Made by a program: the position numbers and the translations under genes
DNA from: Hyphomicrobiales bacterium
Lineage (GTDB): Bacteria; Pseudomonadota; Alphaproteobacteria; Rhizobiales; NORP267
Length of the DNA: 64,000 nt
NCBI GenBank assembly: GCA_030688605.1
Contig: JAUYJB010000066.1
Coordinates: 1-64,000, forward strand
Direction of reading: 5' to 3'
Notes under the pieces: generated by a model
The model's database searches: none
What the model was told of the DNA's origin: nothing
What the model saw: the letters and a program-made list of their open reading frames with translations, nothing else
Part shown: one piece after another, positions 44,738 to 53,924 of the stretch
How the letters are laid out: each line of letters opens with the position of its first letter
Numbering within the stretch: position 1 is the stretch's first letter

Positions 44738-45733
44738 TTACCTGTGCAACCGCATACCGGCCGGGTGGTTGGAGCCGTGGATCATCGTGTGGCAGTTCAG
44801 GCATGAGCGGTTGAACCCGCGATTCGAGTCCGTGTCGTACAGGCTGTAAACGTGGCCGCTTTCCGAGTGGCACTGCTGGCACAGCCGCGGCGGCGCGACC
44901 CTGAGCATGTTCGGACGGTTGGTGCCATGCGGGTCGTGGCAGTTCATGCAGTTCTCGCGCACCGGCGGATGCTCCCACAGGAGCGGCCCGCGCTTATCGG
45001 CGTGGCAGGTGTAGCAGGTCTCGTTGACCGAGGCCTCCCTCAGCATCGGATCCGTGAAGGAGCCGTGCGGATTGTGGCAATCCGAGCAGGTCATCTTGCC
45101 TTCGCGCAGAGGCATGTGCGCGGAGCGCTGCATCTGCGCACGCTTCAGCTTGTGGCACTGGTAGCAGGTCTCGATCTCCGTGCGCTTGGCGAACTGGTTC
45201 TTGCGCGAGACTTTCTTCATCACCGTATGGCAATCGGTGCAGGCCACGCCGCGCGACTCGTGGACGCCGCCCGTCCAGTGCAACCGCATGCCGCCCTGGT
45301 GACAGCCGAGGCAGACGCCGTTGCGCTCGGAAATCGGATACAGCGAATCCTTGCCGTAGCCGACGATGCCGCCGACCCCGCGGCCGCCGCCGGCCGCGAC
45401 GTGCTCGGAGCCGGGGCCGTGACAGCTCTCGCAGCCCAGCTTCTCAAGCTCGTTGCGCGGATTCTTCATGAAGATCCGGCCCATGAGGGTCTTCTCGAAT
45501 TCCTCCAAATACTGGGCGTGACAGCCCAGGCAGGCCTCGGAGCCGACATAGGTGGCTTCGGGAAGGTAGGTCGGCATCGCGGCGTGGGCCGGCTGCGCAA
45601 GAAAGACCAGCCCGCAGCTCACGAGCCACAGGAATGCCAATCTCACTAACCCTTTTGATAGCGCCTGCGATGGACCGGGTCCGGCAGTGGACCGAAACGA
45701 ACGGGCTGCCTCGATATTCATCCTATACTTCAT
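44738..45733 (-). CDS. Decaheme cytochrome c of MtrA/PioA/DmsE type
   Basis: From ATG 45733 (AGGGGGGG upstream) the 331-residue precursor has a signal ending near AHAAMP. It carries ten CXXCH motifs: CLGCH, CESCH, CLGCH, CTDCH, CYQCH, CSDCH, CYTCH, CMNCH, CQQCH, CLNCH. Spacing and the C-terminal CHTMIHGSNHP are those of the MtrA/DmsE family, a decaheme that sits in the MtrB barrel. An extension of 57 residues from an upstream ATG (45904) lacks export features and is rejected. PioA of Rhodopseudomonas has a longer N-terminal extension, so this one is closer to MtrA in length. It should carry electrons across the outer membrane. Confidence 0.93.
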   Translation of the reverse strand: MKYRMNIEAARSFRSTAGPGPSQALSKGLVRLAFLWLVSCGLVFLAQPAHAAMPTYLPEATYVGSEACLGCHAQYLEEFEKTLMGRIFMKNPRNELEKLGCESCHGPGSEHVAAGGGRGVGGIVGYGKDSLYPISERNGVCLGCHQGGMRLHWTGGVHESRGVACTDCHTVMKKVSRKNQFAKRTEIETCYQCHKLKRAQMQRSAHMPLREGKMTCSDCHNPHGSFTDPMLREASVNETCYTCHADKRGPLLWEHPPVRENCMNCHDPHGTNRPNMLRVAPPRLCQQCHSESGHVYSLYDTDSNRGFNRSCLNCHTMIHGSNHPAGMRLHR

Positions 45734-46256
45734 GTCGATGCCCCCCCTGGCACCTGGTTGTTGACACCGCGCGAGGAGGAATTCGCGCAGCTTGGGAGCT
45801 AAATCCGTCTCCCATTTACCAATTTTTTCATAGCGTGAGAGTGCGGCATTTGCACCCGCCGCATGCGGGCGGGAGCGCCGCGCAAGGTCCGTTTTGGCTC
45901 CCAAAAAGGACCCGTATGGGGTACCGGCGAGGTCCTATCCGGCTTTGGCGAATCAGTCGCCAGAAGGCTGAATCCTAAGAAAAAATTAACGCCCGCATGG
46001 GCCATTATCGAGCCCTGGATCGCGGTATCAGAGTAGGTACCGACGGGCCGCGGACCGCCTGTGGCAATCCTGCAACGGCGGCGAAGATTCGACTCCTGCC
46101 GCATCGGTTTCAATCAGCTCCGCCTTGACCTCGCAGCCGGCATTAGCGAGCGCTAAACACGCGTCGGAAAATGCTAGGTTAGAGTCTCTGGGCAAACCGC
46201 CCGCGCTTGCGACCACTGTCCCCCTGGGACGCAACACGAGCGAGGACTTGACGGCC
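45734..46256. other. Divergent intergenic region between decaheme and cydA genes
   Basis: About 520 bases with the promoters of the leftward mtrAB-type operon and rightward cydAB. A small hairpin TTTTGG-CTC-CCAAAA lies at 45892-45906. No FixK-type box or sigma-54 site was seen. No gene is supported. Confidence 0.5.
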
Positions 46257-47645
46257 ATGCTCGAAGAACTGGATCCGGTCATTCTGGCGCGAATTCAATT
46301 CGCCTTCACCATCGGCTTCCACATCGTCTTTCCGGCGCTGACCATCGGGCTTGCCAGCTATCTCTTCGTTCTCGAGGGCTTCTGGCTCGCGACCGGGCGC
46401 CAGACCTACCGCCAGGTCTTCGACTATTGGCTGCGGATATTCGCCATCGCTTTCGGCATGGGCGTCGTCTCCGGGGTGATGATGAGCTACCATTTCGGCA
46501 CCAACTGGAGCGTCTTTTCAGACAAGACCGGCCCCGTCCTCGGCCCGCTGATGAGCTACGAGGTGCTGACCGCCTTTTTCCTCGAGGCGGGGTTTCTCGG
46601 CATCATGCTGTTCGGCCGCGAGCGGGTCGGCAAAGGGCTTTATTTCTTTTCGACGGCGATGGTCGCCGCCGGCTCGCTGATCTCAGCCTTCTGGATCCTG
46701 TCGGCGAACAGCTGGATGCAGACGCCTGCCGGCTACGGCGTCAACGCCGCCGGCCAGTTCGTGCCGGAGGATTGGTGGGCGATCGTCTTCAACCCGTCCT
46801 TCCCGTATCGCTTTCTGCACATGACCGTCGCCGCCTACCTGGCGACCGCGTTCCTGGTCGGCGCGGTCGGCGCCTATCATCTGCTGCGCCGGCGGGACGA
46901 TGGGGCCGCGCGGCTGATGTTTTCGATGGCCATGTGGATGGCCGCCCTGGTCACTCCGGTGCAGATATTCATCGGCGATCTGCACGGCCTCAACACATTC
47001 GAATACCAGCCGCGCAAGGTGGCCGCGATGGAAGGCCATTTCGAGGCGCTGCAACACGGCGCGCCGCTCTACCTGTTCGGCTGGCCGTCGGCGGAGGAAG
47101 GCCGGCTCAAATACCCCCTCGCCCTGCCCCGGATGGGCAGCCTGATCCTGACCCACGACCTTGACGGCCCGGTCAAAGGGCTCGAAGCCTGGCCCAAAGA
47201 GGACTGGCCGCCGCTGCCGGTCACCTTCTGGAGCTTCCGGATCATGCTCGGCCTCGGTCTTGCCATGATGCTGGCCGGGCTCGCGAGCCTGGCCTTGCGA
47301 TGGCGCGGAAGCCTGTATCGGAACAATGGCTTCCTGCGCTTGTCGGTGGCCATGGCGCCGGCCGGCTTCATCGCCATCCTGGCCGGCTGGTTCACCACCG
47401 AGATCGGACGCCAGCCTTACACCGTCGACGGGCTCCTGCGCACTGCGGACGCGGCCTCGCCCGTCGGCGCGCCCGCCCTCGCCGGGTCGCTCGCCGCCAT
47501 CACCATCGTCTATCTCATGGTCTTCGGCGCCGGCACTTTCTATCTGTTGCGCCTGATGGGCGCCTCGCCGGCCGATGCGGCTGCCGAGGAAGCGGCGCGG
47601 CCGACGCGCACCGCCAGGATCGCCGGCCGGGAGACGCATCCATGA
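46257..47645 (+). CDS. cydA: Cytochrome bd ubiquinol oxidase subunit I
   Basis: ATG 46257 gives 462 residues with about nine helices. CydA signatures are visible: ARIQFAFTIGFHIVF (heme ligand His), GVVSGVMMSYHFGTNW, EAGFLGIMLFGRERVG, SANSWMQTPAGY and GWFTTEIGRQPYTVDGLL. With CydB it reduces O2 to water using quinol, with high affinity and no proton pumping. The Q-loop region is short, as in the CIO/short-loop group. It overlaps cydB by four bases. An upstream in-frame extension (from 46125) is rejected because family similarity begins at LEELDPVILARIQ. Confidence 0.96.
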   Translation: MLEELDPVILARIQFAFTIGFHIVFPALTIGLASYLFVLEGFWLATGRQTYRQVFDYWLRIFAIAFGMGVVSGVMMSYHFGTNWSVFSDKTGPVLGPLMSYEVLTAFFLEAGFLGIMLFGRERVGKGLYFFSTAMVAAGSLISAFWILSANSWMQTPAGYGVNAAGQFVPEDWWAIVFNPSFPYRFLHMTVAAYLATAFLVGAVGAYHLLRRRDDGAARLMFSMAMWMAALVTPVQIFIGDLHGLNTFEYQPRKVAAMEGHFEALQHGAPLYLFGWPSAEEGRLKYPLALPRMGSLILTHDLDGPVKGLEAWPKEDWPPLPVTFWSFRIMLGLGLAMMLAGLASLALRWRGSLYRNNGFLRLSVAMAPAGFIAILAGWFTTEIGRQPYTVDGLLRTADAASPVGAPALAGSLAAITIVYLMVFGAGTFYLLRLMGASPADAAAEEAARPTRTARIAGRETHP

Positions 47646-48658
47646 TCGCCACTCCGCCCTTCGACCTGGCTCTCGCCTGGGGGCTGGTCATCGCCTTTGG
47701 CGTCTATGCCTATGTGGTGCTCGACGGCTTCGACCTCGGCGTCGGCACCCTCTTTGTCGCCATCCGCGACGCGAAACAGCGAGACACGATGGTCAATTCC
47801 ATCGCCCCGGTCTGGGACGGCAACGAGACCTGGCTGGTGCTCGGCGGCGGTGGCCTGTTCGCCGCCTTTCCACTCGCCTATGCGGTGGTGCTGCCGGCCC
47901 TCTATGCGCCGCTGATGGCTATGCTGTTGGCGCTGATCTTTCGCGGCGTCGCCGTCGAGTTCCGGTTCAAGACGCAGCGCCTAAAGCCGCTCTGGGATGT
48001 CGCCTTTAGCGCCGGTTCGATCGTCGCCACCTTCTGCCAGGGCATCGCGCTCGGCGCCTTCATTCAGGGCATCGCGGTCGAGGGCCGCGCCTATGGCGGC
48101 GGCTGGTGGGACTGGCTCACGCCCTTCAGCCTGATGACGGGGGCGGCGCTCGTCGTCGGCTACGCGCTGCTCGGCGCGACCTGGCTGATCATGAAGACGG
48201 AAGGCGGCCTCCAAGGGCACTGCTATCGGCTCGCCCGGCCGCTCGGCGCCGCCGTGGTGGCACTGATCGGCGTGGTCAGCATCTGGACGCCGTTGACCGA
48301 ACCGGCGGTCGCGACGCGCTGGTTCTCCTGGCCGAACATCGCATTTCTGTCTCCGGTGCCGCTCCTGGTCGCGGCTGCAGCGTTCGGCCTCTACCGGGCG
48401 CTTGCCGCGCGCCGCGAAGTCCTGCCCTTCCTGTTCGCGCTCAGCCTGTTCACGCTTTCCTTCATCGGCCTCGGCATCTCGCTCTATCCGTATATCATTC
48501 CGCGCAGCGTCACCATCTGGCAGGCGGCGGCGCCCGCGAGCAGCCTCGCCTTCACCTTTGTCGGCGTGGCGGTGCTCGTTCCCATCATCCTCGCCTATAC
48601 AGGCCATGCCTATTGGGTTTTCCGCGGCAAGGTCGATCCTGGGGCGAGCTATCACTAA
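47642..48658 (+). CDS. cydB: Cytochrome bd ubiquinol oxidase subunit II
   Basis: ATG 47642 overlaps the cydA stop (ATGA). The 338-residue protein has about nine helices and CydB motifs such as YVVLDGFDLGVG, APVWDGNETWLVLGGGGLFAAFP and FIGLGISLYPYIIP. It forms the oxidase with CydA. A TAA stop at 48656-48658 is followed by a DUF3096 gene. A 13-codon frame at 48661-48702 might be a CydX-like peptide but carries no membrane helix. Confidence 0.96.
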   Translation: MIATPPFDLALAWGLVIAFGVYAYVVLDGFDLGVGTLFVAIRDAKQRDTMVNSIAPVWDGNETWLVLGGGGLFAAFPLAYAVVLPALYAPLMAMLLALIFRGVAVEFRFKTQRLKPLWDVAFSAGSIVATFCQGIALGAFIQGIAVEGRAYGGGWWDWLTPFSLMTGAALVVGYALLGATWLIMKTEGGLQGHCYRLARPLGAAVVALIGVVSIWTPLTEPAVATRWFSWPNIAFLSPVPLLVAAAAFGLYRALAARREVLPFLFALSLFTLSFIGLGISLYPYIIPRSVTIWQAAAPASSLAFTFVGVAVLVPIILAYTGHAYWVFRGKVDPGASYH

Positions 48659-48714
48659 GCATGACGGAAGGCGGTGTGGACCGCGCCAACTTCATCGGCT
48701 GAAAGGAGACGAAA

Positions 48715-48858
48715 ATGATGCTCAATGTCACCTATCTCTCTCCCCTCGTGGCGCTGGCCGCCGGGATCCTGATCCTCCTGGTGCCAAGGCTGCTCAATTA
48801 CATTGTCGCCATCTACCTGATCGTGATCGGCGTTCTCGGCCTGGCCGACAAGCTATAG
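48715..48858 (+). CDS. Small membrane protein, DUF3096 family
   Basis: A 47-residue protein (46 from the second ATG) preceded by AAAGGAGA. It consists of two hydrophobic segments (LSPLVALAAGILILLVP and YIVAIYLIVIGVLGL), the typical DUF3096 pattern. Function unknown; it lies 56 bases after cydB and may share its transcript. Confidence 0.85.
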   Translation: MMLNVTYLSPLVALAAGILILLVPRLLNYIVAIYLIVIGVLGLADKL

Positions 48859-48885
48859 GCGCAGGCTCCGGCGGTCTTTCGACCG

Positions 48886-48912
48886 GGTCGACGCGTTCGA
48901 CCGGGGGGTTTT
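48886..48912 (+). terminator. Possible terminator after the DUF3096 gene
   Basis: GGTCGA and TCGACC (48886-48891, 48897-48902) pair around CGCGT, followed by a G-run and TTTT. The stem is short, so support is modest. Confidence 0.35.
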
Positions 48913-49071
48913 GTGCTGCGCGGGCGAACCGGCAGCGCACGCTGCAGATTTTGCGCGGCTTGCCATCGCCAAATAAATCCACGGCGTCTATAATCGCTCC
49001 CAGGGAAATTCAACTTCCCTAAACTGCGCACCGATAGTCTTGCCGATCCCATATGAATAAACCTGGGCCAA

Positions 49072-49881
49072 ATGGAACGTCTTCTTCGTGAATCACGCCT
49101 TAGTGGACCGGCGCACGCCACCGTCATCGACGTGACTTCGTCGGAGGCCGACGGCACGCAATACGGGCTGGTCAGCAGCGTCGACATCTCGTTTTTCGTC
49201 CCCTGCTACAATGAAGAAAATACTGTCATCGGCGCCGTGGAGAAATTGGTCGAACTGGGGGCGCGGGCGGACCTGACCTACGAGATCCTGGTTTTCGACG
49301 ACGCCTCCAAGGACCGCACCGTCAAAGCGGTCAATGCCTATCAGGAGGCGCATCCCGACATCCCCCTGCGCTTGTTTGAGAGCCGCCTCAACCGGGGCGT
49401 GGCGCGGAACTTCGTCGAGGGGGCGTTCCGCGCCAGGGGCAAATATTACCGGCTGGTCTGCGGCGACGACGTGGAGCCGATCGAGAGCCACCTCGCGCTT
49501 GCCCGCAGGATCGACGAGGCCGACATCATCATTCCCTATTTCACCGAGATCGGCGGAAGGAAACCCCACCGCCACGTCATTTCGCGGCTGTATACGTGGC
49601 TGGTCAATTTCGTCAGCGGCTACCGCCTGCGCTACTACAATGGCTGCCCGATATTCCGGCGCGTCGACGTGCTGCGCTACCATGTGGAAGCCACCGGCTT
49701 CGGCTATCAGGCCGAATTCCTGACGCGGCTCTTGCGCGAGGGAAAAAGCTTCGTCGAGGTCCCTCTGGTCTCGATCGACCGGGAAGGCTCGGCGACCCTG
49801 AACATGCGCAATTTCATCTCGGTCGGCCATTCCCTGCTCAAGATCTGGCTCGGCCGCTTGCGCGTCTATCTGTTTAAGTGA
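49072..49881 (+). CDS. Family 2 glycosyltransferase
   Basis: The 269-residue protein has a GT-A fold N terminus: FFVPCYNEENTVIGAVEKL, then LVFDDASKDRT, NRGVARNF and a DD motif (VCGDDVEP). It resembles dolichol-phosphate mannosyltransferase-like enzymes without C-terminal helices. It probably uses a nucleotide sugar to glycosylate a lipid carrier or polysaccharide. It is the first gene of an envelope-glycan cluster and is followed after 67 bases by a methyltransferase. Acceptor and donor are unknown. No ribosome site is evident. Confidence 0.9.
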   Translation: MERLLRESRLSGPAHATVIDVTSSEADGTQYGLVSSVDISFFVPCYNEENTVIGAVEKLVELGARADLTYEILVFDDASKDRTVKAVNAYQEAHPDIPLRLFESRLNRGVARNFVEGAFRARGKYYRLVCGDDVEPIESHLALARRIDEADIIIPYFTEIGGRKPHRHVISRLYTWLVNFVSGYRLRYYNGCPIFRRVDVLRYHVEATGFGYQAEFLTRLLREGKSFVEVPLVSIDREGSATLNMRNFISVGHSLLKIWLGRLRVYLFK

Positions 49882-49948
49882 TTGCGGCGCCAAAAATCCA
49901 TGCTAACATCCGTCTTCGGGGGAATGCCGTAAGTATACGAAAGCAGAA

Positions 49949-50878
49949 ATGGCGCATTGCGGCTTCCTCCGGCGCGACCACTGCCCGTGTTGTGGTGGCC
50001 TGAATACCAATCCAATACCAAAAGTCGTTTCCACACCCCCCGCAGAAGCCTTGTCGGAGGAGGAACACGGCCGATTCCTTTCCGGATACACTGCAAACAG
50101 GGTGTTCTTCACCTATGTCGCGTGTCCCGACTGTGCGACGCTCTATTGCCCCGTCTATTTCAATGAACGCCAGCTCGGCCGCCTTTATGCGCGCCAGGAC
50201 GAGAACATGGCCGAGGCGCCTCTGGAGGCCCGCCGGCGGACCCAGGAGGGCTATGCCCGCATGCTGATGCCGCTCAGCCGCGGCGCCGGCACTTATCTGG
50301 AGATCGGCTGCGACATCGGCCTTTTCGCCGAGGCCTGTGCCCGGCAAGACCGGTTCGACCGCTTCGATCTCTACGAGCCGAACGTCGAGGTGCATGGCGA
50401 GCTGTCGCGCCGTTTCCGCGATAGACGGCATCGCATCCACTCCACGCCCTTCTCGCCTTCCGATCTTGCGGAACGGTCGGTCTCGACGGCGGCGATGATC
50501 CACGTGCTCGACCATCTCTTGGACCCCGTCGGCGCGCTTCGCGACATCAAGAAGGTGCTGGAGCCGGGCGCGGTGATCCTGATCGTGACCCACGATGCGC
50601 ATTCGCTGCTCGCCCGCCTCCTGGGGCGGCGATGGCCGCCCTTCACCCTTCAGCATCCGCACCTGTTCTCCGCCCGCTCGATGCGCCGCGTCACGGCGGC
50701 GGCGGGCCTCGAGTGCATCAAGATCGAGAAGACGGTCAATTTCTTCCCGGCGGCGTATCTGGCGCGCGCCGGCCTGTCGCTCATCGGCCGCTCGCCCGAT
50801 CTCATTCCCGCCTGGACGACGCCGCTGGTCGGCGTGCGTCTCGGCAATATCGCCGCCGTCGCCCGGCGTCCCGCATAA
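49949..50878 (+). CDS. Class I SAM methyltransferase with N-terminal zinc-ribbon-like motif
   Basis: The 309-residue protein begins with cysteine pairs typical of a zinc-binding domain (CGFLRRDHCPCCGG and YVACPDCATLYC). An AdoMet Rossmann domain follows with motif I LEIGCDIGLFAE and post-motifs (DLYEPNV, STAAMIHVLDHLLDP). This architecture appears in sugar C-/O-methyltransferases of surface-polysaccharide loci. Substrate unknown. It lies between the GT2 gene and a giant membrane protein gene, all rightward. Confidence 0.87.
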   Translation: MAHCGFLRRDHCPCCGGLNTNPIPKVVSTPPAEALSEEEHGRFLSGYTANRVFFTYVACPDCATLYCPVYFNERQLGRLYARQDENMAEAPLEARRRTQEGYARMLMPLSRGAGTYLEIGCDIGLFAEACARQDRFDRFDLYEPNVEVHGELSRRFRDRRHRIHSTPFSPSDLAERSVSTAAMIHVLDHLLDPVGALRDIKKVLEPGAVILIVTHDAHSLLARLLGRRWPPFTLQHPHLFSARSMRRVTAAAGLECIKIEKTVNFFPAAYLARAGLSLIGRSPDLIPAWTTPLVGVRLGNIAAVARRPA

Positions 50879-50890
50879 GGGTATCGCCGC

Positions 50891-53440
50891 ATGCACGCGG
50901 AGCCGGATGCATCCCCTCTTCGCTCAGGCCCGCCGGCTCCGGCCATGGCGGGCCGGCCGGCGGCGCTCTCGGCGGAGACCTCGCTTGCCACGGCATTGAT
51001 GTGCATGGCCTCGTGGCTGTTGTTTGCGGCTGTCGCCGCATACGGCCTGTCGCTGACCGCGAACATCAACGCCGACGGCGCCTATGTGACCACCGGCGGC
51101 ATCTATTCCGGCACCGACGGCATGTGGGCGGAATGGAACGCGTCGTTCATCATGCACTACGGCCAATTTCTCGACCCGAGCCCCTTCAACGCCTTTGCCG
51201 GCATGGGGTCGATGTTTCTGCCCAACCTGCCGTGGCTCAATCCCGGCGCGCTGATGCTGGCCGCCCCCTTCGGCCAGCACGATGCATATCTGCTGTCCTA
51301 CCTCGCCTACATGGTCGAGGTCGGGGCGGCGCTGACGATCCTTGCGCGCAGCATCGGCTTTTCGTGGGCAATCGCGACGATCGCGGCCGAGCTGCACATC
51401 CTGGTACTTTTCCCGCCCTTTTCAGCCTATTTCATGCCGCTGGAGTGGTACTCGGCTGCCCCCGTCTACGCCCACCTGACCGCGGTCTGGTGCTTCGCGC
51501 TGGCCGTCTTCATGGCGTGCGGGCGCAAGGGCGGATCTATCGACATTTTGGCCGCGGCAGGCTTCGGCATTCTGGTGCTGGCCGGCATTCTTTCCGCGCC
51601 CTTCTCCTTCATATTCTTCTCGGTTCCCTTCGCCACGCTCGGCCTTGCCCTTATCTGCGCCCGTCCGCCCTCGCTGCGCGAGCTGGCGTGGAAGGCCGGC
51701 GCGATCGCAGGCCTTCTGCTGACCGCCCATTTCGCCGGCTTTACCGATTATCTGCTCGGAACGGTGGCAACCTCGGCGCGGACGCCGGTCGGCCCGGCCA
51801 ACTGGAGCCTGCTCCTATCGCCGGCCGCCTGGTTCGAGCGAGTCCTCGGCCATTCCATCTGCAGCACCGATCCGCGCGGCTTGATGTGCCTGGACTATCC
51901 GCTTTGGTGGCTGCAGGCGCTGGCGCTTGCCGGCGGCGCCTATCTCGCGCTCGCGGCCCGGGGCGGGCCTCGGGCGGCCGGCGTCTGGGGCATCCTCTTC
52001 CTTGGCGGCATGCATCTTTATGCCTATGCCTATCAGTCCGGCACGCTCGGACCCATCGGCACCTTGTCGACGCATTTTCTGAGCTGGTCGGCGCACGCGG
52101 TTCTGCCGGTTCTGGCCATCGCTGCCATTTGCCTTGCGGCAAGGGCGTTCACCCGGATCGTGCGCGACGGCCAAATCTCGCTGCCCATGCTCGCCATCTG
52201 GATCCTGCTCGGAATGCTGGCCTTCTGGGGGCCGTGGCGCGCCATCCGGGAGAGCGGTGGGGTCAGCCTCAGGGAATTGAATTTCGCCGCCGTCTTCAGA
52301 ACAGGTACCGCGTTCGCGCTGTGGGGCGCGATCGCACTGGTGCTGGTGACCGCGGCCGGCAAGATCCACCCCGTGCTGACCAACATCGTGCGTTCGCTGG
52401 CCGACAGCCCTCTTCCCCCGGCTCTGCCATTTGCGACCCTATTGGCGCTACTCGCCGTTCCGGCTGCCGCCGGCTACATCACCGTCGCGCACGTGGCGCC
52501 GGGCCGGCCGGATCCGGTGCGCCAAGGGCCCATCACCGACACCATCGCCAGGGAAGCGCGGCTTGGCCTCGACAAGCCGTTTCGCGGCTATGCCGCCACG
52601 TTCTGGTCGCCGGCGCTTAACGTCGTCGACGAATCCGGCATGGCGGCGCGATCGCCTGTGTTCCGCTACATCCATGCCCGGACCTATTTCGTCGCCCGAT
52701 ACGGGACGACATTCACCGAGGTGGATCTGTGGCGCGCCGGCATTCCGACCTTCGAGGAATATGGCCAGTGGGTGTCGCGCCAGTCGCAGATTCTAGCCAA
52801 AGGCCTGCTGGCCGAACCCGGCGTCCCGTATGACTTTCCGACCTTCCTGCGCATCTACAAGCTCGACATCGACATCATGCGGGCGCTGGGCATCCGCTTC
52901 CTGATTACGGACCTCGCCATCGACGACGATCCGCGCCTAGTCTTTCGCATGAAGGAAAGCGCGCCGGACGCATTTCCCGTTTACCTCTACGAGATCGAGC
53001 GCCCCAATCTCGCCACCTATTCGCCCATCCGGGCGATCCGGGTCGAAATGGACGCCGAAGCGATCTTGTCGAGGATGGGCGACGCCGCAGGCGAGCTCGA
53101 CGAACTCGTCTTCGTTCGGGACCCGCTGCAGGGTCCGTTCACGCCGGCAAGGCGCTCTTCAATGACGCTCAAGCGGGACGGCTACCGGGTGAGCGCCGAA
53201 GCGGACGGCGTCTCGCTGCTGCTTCTGCCGGTCCAATTCTCCCATTGCCTGACGCTTGCCGACCATGCCGGCGGCGATTCCAGGCCGCGGCTTTTCCGCG
53301 CCAACCTCGCCCAGACCGGGGTTCTGTTTCGGGACAGGCTCGACGCCACGATCGAATTCGACTTCGGACTGTTCGGCAACGGGTCCTGCCGGCTCAAGGA
53401 TGGAAGGGACGTCGCGGCGATGACCGCGCCGCCATCCTGA
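50891..53440 (+). CDS. Giant polytopic membrane protein, YfhO-like, paralogue of 55859-58216
   Basis: The 849-residue protein has about eleven or twelve helices in its first 560 residues, then a soluble C-terminal region of about 290 residues. The motif SPFNAFAGMGSMFLP near residue 100 and DIMRALGIRFLITDL near residue 660 recur in the paralogue at 55859-58216. Topology and the LLI/LITD motif suggest a GT-C-type or YfhO-like membrane enzyme involved in glycan or lipid-linked sugar handling. No specific activity can be assigned. It starts 12 bases after the methyltransferase gene. Confidence 0.8.
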   Translation: MHAEPDASPLRSGPPAPAMAGRPAALSAETSLATALMCMASWLLFAAVAAYGLSLTANINADGAYVTTGGIYSGTDGMWAEWNASFIMHYGQFLDPSPFNAFAGMGSMFLPNLPWLNPGALMLAAPFGQHDAYLLSYLAYMVEVGAALTILARSIGFSWAIATIAAELHILVLFPPFSAYFMPLEWYSAAPVYAHLTAVWCFALAVFMACGRKGGSIDILAAAGFGILVLAGILSAPFSFIFFSVPFATLGLALICARPPSLRELAWKAGAIAGLLLTAHFAGFTDYLLGTVATSARTPVGPANWSLLLSPAAWFERVLGHSICSTDPRGLMCLDYPLWWLQALALAGGAYLALAARGGPRAAGVWGILFLGGMHLYAYAYQSGTLGPIGTLSTHFLSWSAHAVLPVLAIAAICLAARAFTRIVRDGQISLPMLAIWILLGMLAFWGPWRAIRESGGVSLRELNFAAVFRTGTAFALWGAIALVLVTAAGKIHPVLTNIVRSLADSPLPPALPFATLLALLAVPAAAGYITVAHVAPGRPDPVRQGPITDTIAREARLGLDKPFRGYAATFWSPALNVVDESGMAARSPVFRYIHARTYFVARYGTTFTEVDLWRAGIPTFEEYGQWVSRQSQILAKGLLAEPGVPYDFPTFLRIYKLDIDIMRALGIRFLITDLAIDDDPRLVFRMKESAPDAFPVYLYEIERPNLATYSPIRAIRVEMDAEAILSRMGDAAGELDELVFVRDPLQGPFTPARRSSMTLKRDGYRVSAEADGVSLLLLPVQFSHCLTLADHAGGDSRPRLFRANLAQTGVLFRDRLDATIEFDFGLFGNGSCRLKDGRDVAAMTAPPS

Positions 53441-53444
53441 CGCC

Positions 53445-53924
53445 TCATCCGCTGCGTTCGATCGCGAATGCCTTCTGCAAGGCCGCGGCCACCCCGGCGA
53501 CGCGCCTGCCCTTGGGCAGCAGCAGATAGCCGCCGGCGACCTCCTCGACGAAACCGCTTCGCACCATGACCGCGAGCCTGCTTTCAAAACTGTCCGCTTC
53601 GACATAGCCGGACTTGACGGCGTCTTCCGGCGCCGACCGGGCGGGCCGCTCATACAGATTGAGGATCATCCGCAGCGAGATCGATTTGTAGACGGCGCCG
53701 AAAAGCATCAGGAACGAGACCGCGACGAACCAGTAGGAAATGGAGAGAGCCCAGAAAGAGGCCGGGACTCCGAGCACGAGGACAACAGCCAAGAGGACAA
53801 GATGGCCGTCCACCGCCAAGATGATCGCCAGGGCCGCCGGCGAGGCCTCCGCCCGCCGCACGACGAGCGCGACGGAGCCGACATAGGCCAGAGCAACGGT
53901 GAAGCCCGCGACCAGCTCGAACAT
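53445..53924 (-). CDS. Four-helix membrane protein with C-terminal winged helix
   Basis: The 159-residue protein has about three or four helices (FTVALAYVGSVALVV, LAIILAVDGHLVLLAVVLVLG, YWFVAVSFLMLFGAVY). A soluble region follows with winged-helix character (ESRLAVMVRSGFVEEVAGGYLLLP). It overlaps the upstream gene (53924) by one base. Both carry membrane plus winged-helix parts, so they are probably paralogous partners. I do not recognise a named family. The stop is four bases from the end of the giant rightward gene (convergent). Confidence 0.7.
   Translation of the reverse strand: MFELVAGFTVALAYVGSVALVVRRAEASPAALAIILAVDGHLVLLAVVLVLGVPASFWALSISYWFVAVSFLMLFGAVYKSISLRMILNLYERPARSAPEDAVKSGYVEADSFESRLAVMVRSGFVEEVAGGYLLLPKGRRVAGVAAALQKAFAIERSG

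Noticed and set aside
45760-45780. CTGGCACCTGGTTGTTG before the decaheme gene as a sigma-54 promoter
   Set aside because: It lies on the wrong strand for the leftward operon and lacks the GC at -12.
46060-46110. tRNA-like sequence GATTCGACTCCTGCC
   Set aside because: The T-arm does not pair and no acceptor or anticodon arms could be formed.
48661-48702. 13-codon frame after cydB as a CydX-like peptide
   Set aside because: Contains no membrane helix and is shorter than CydX; not called.
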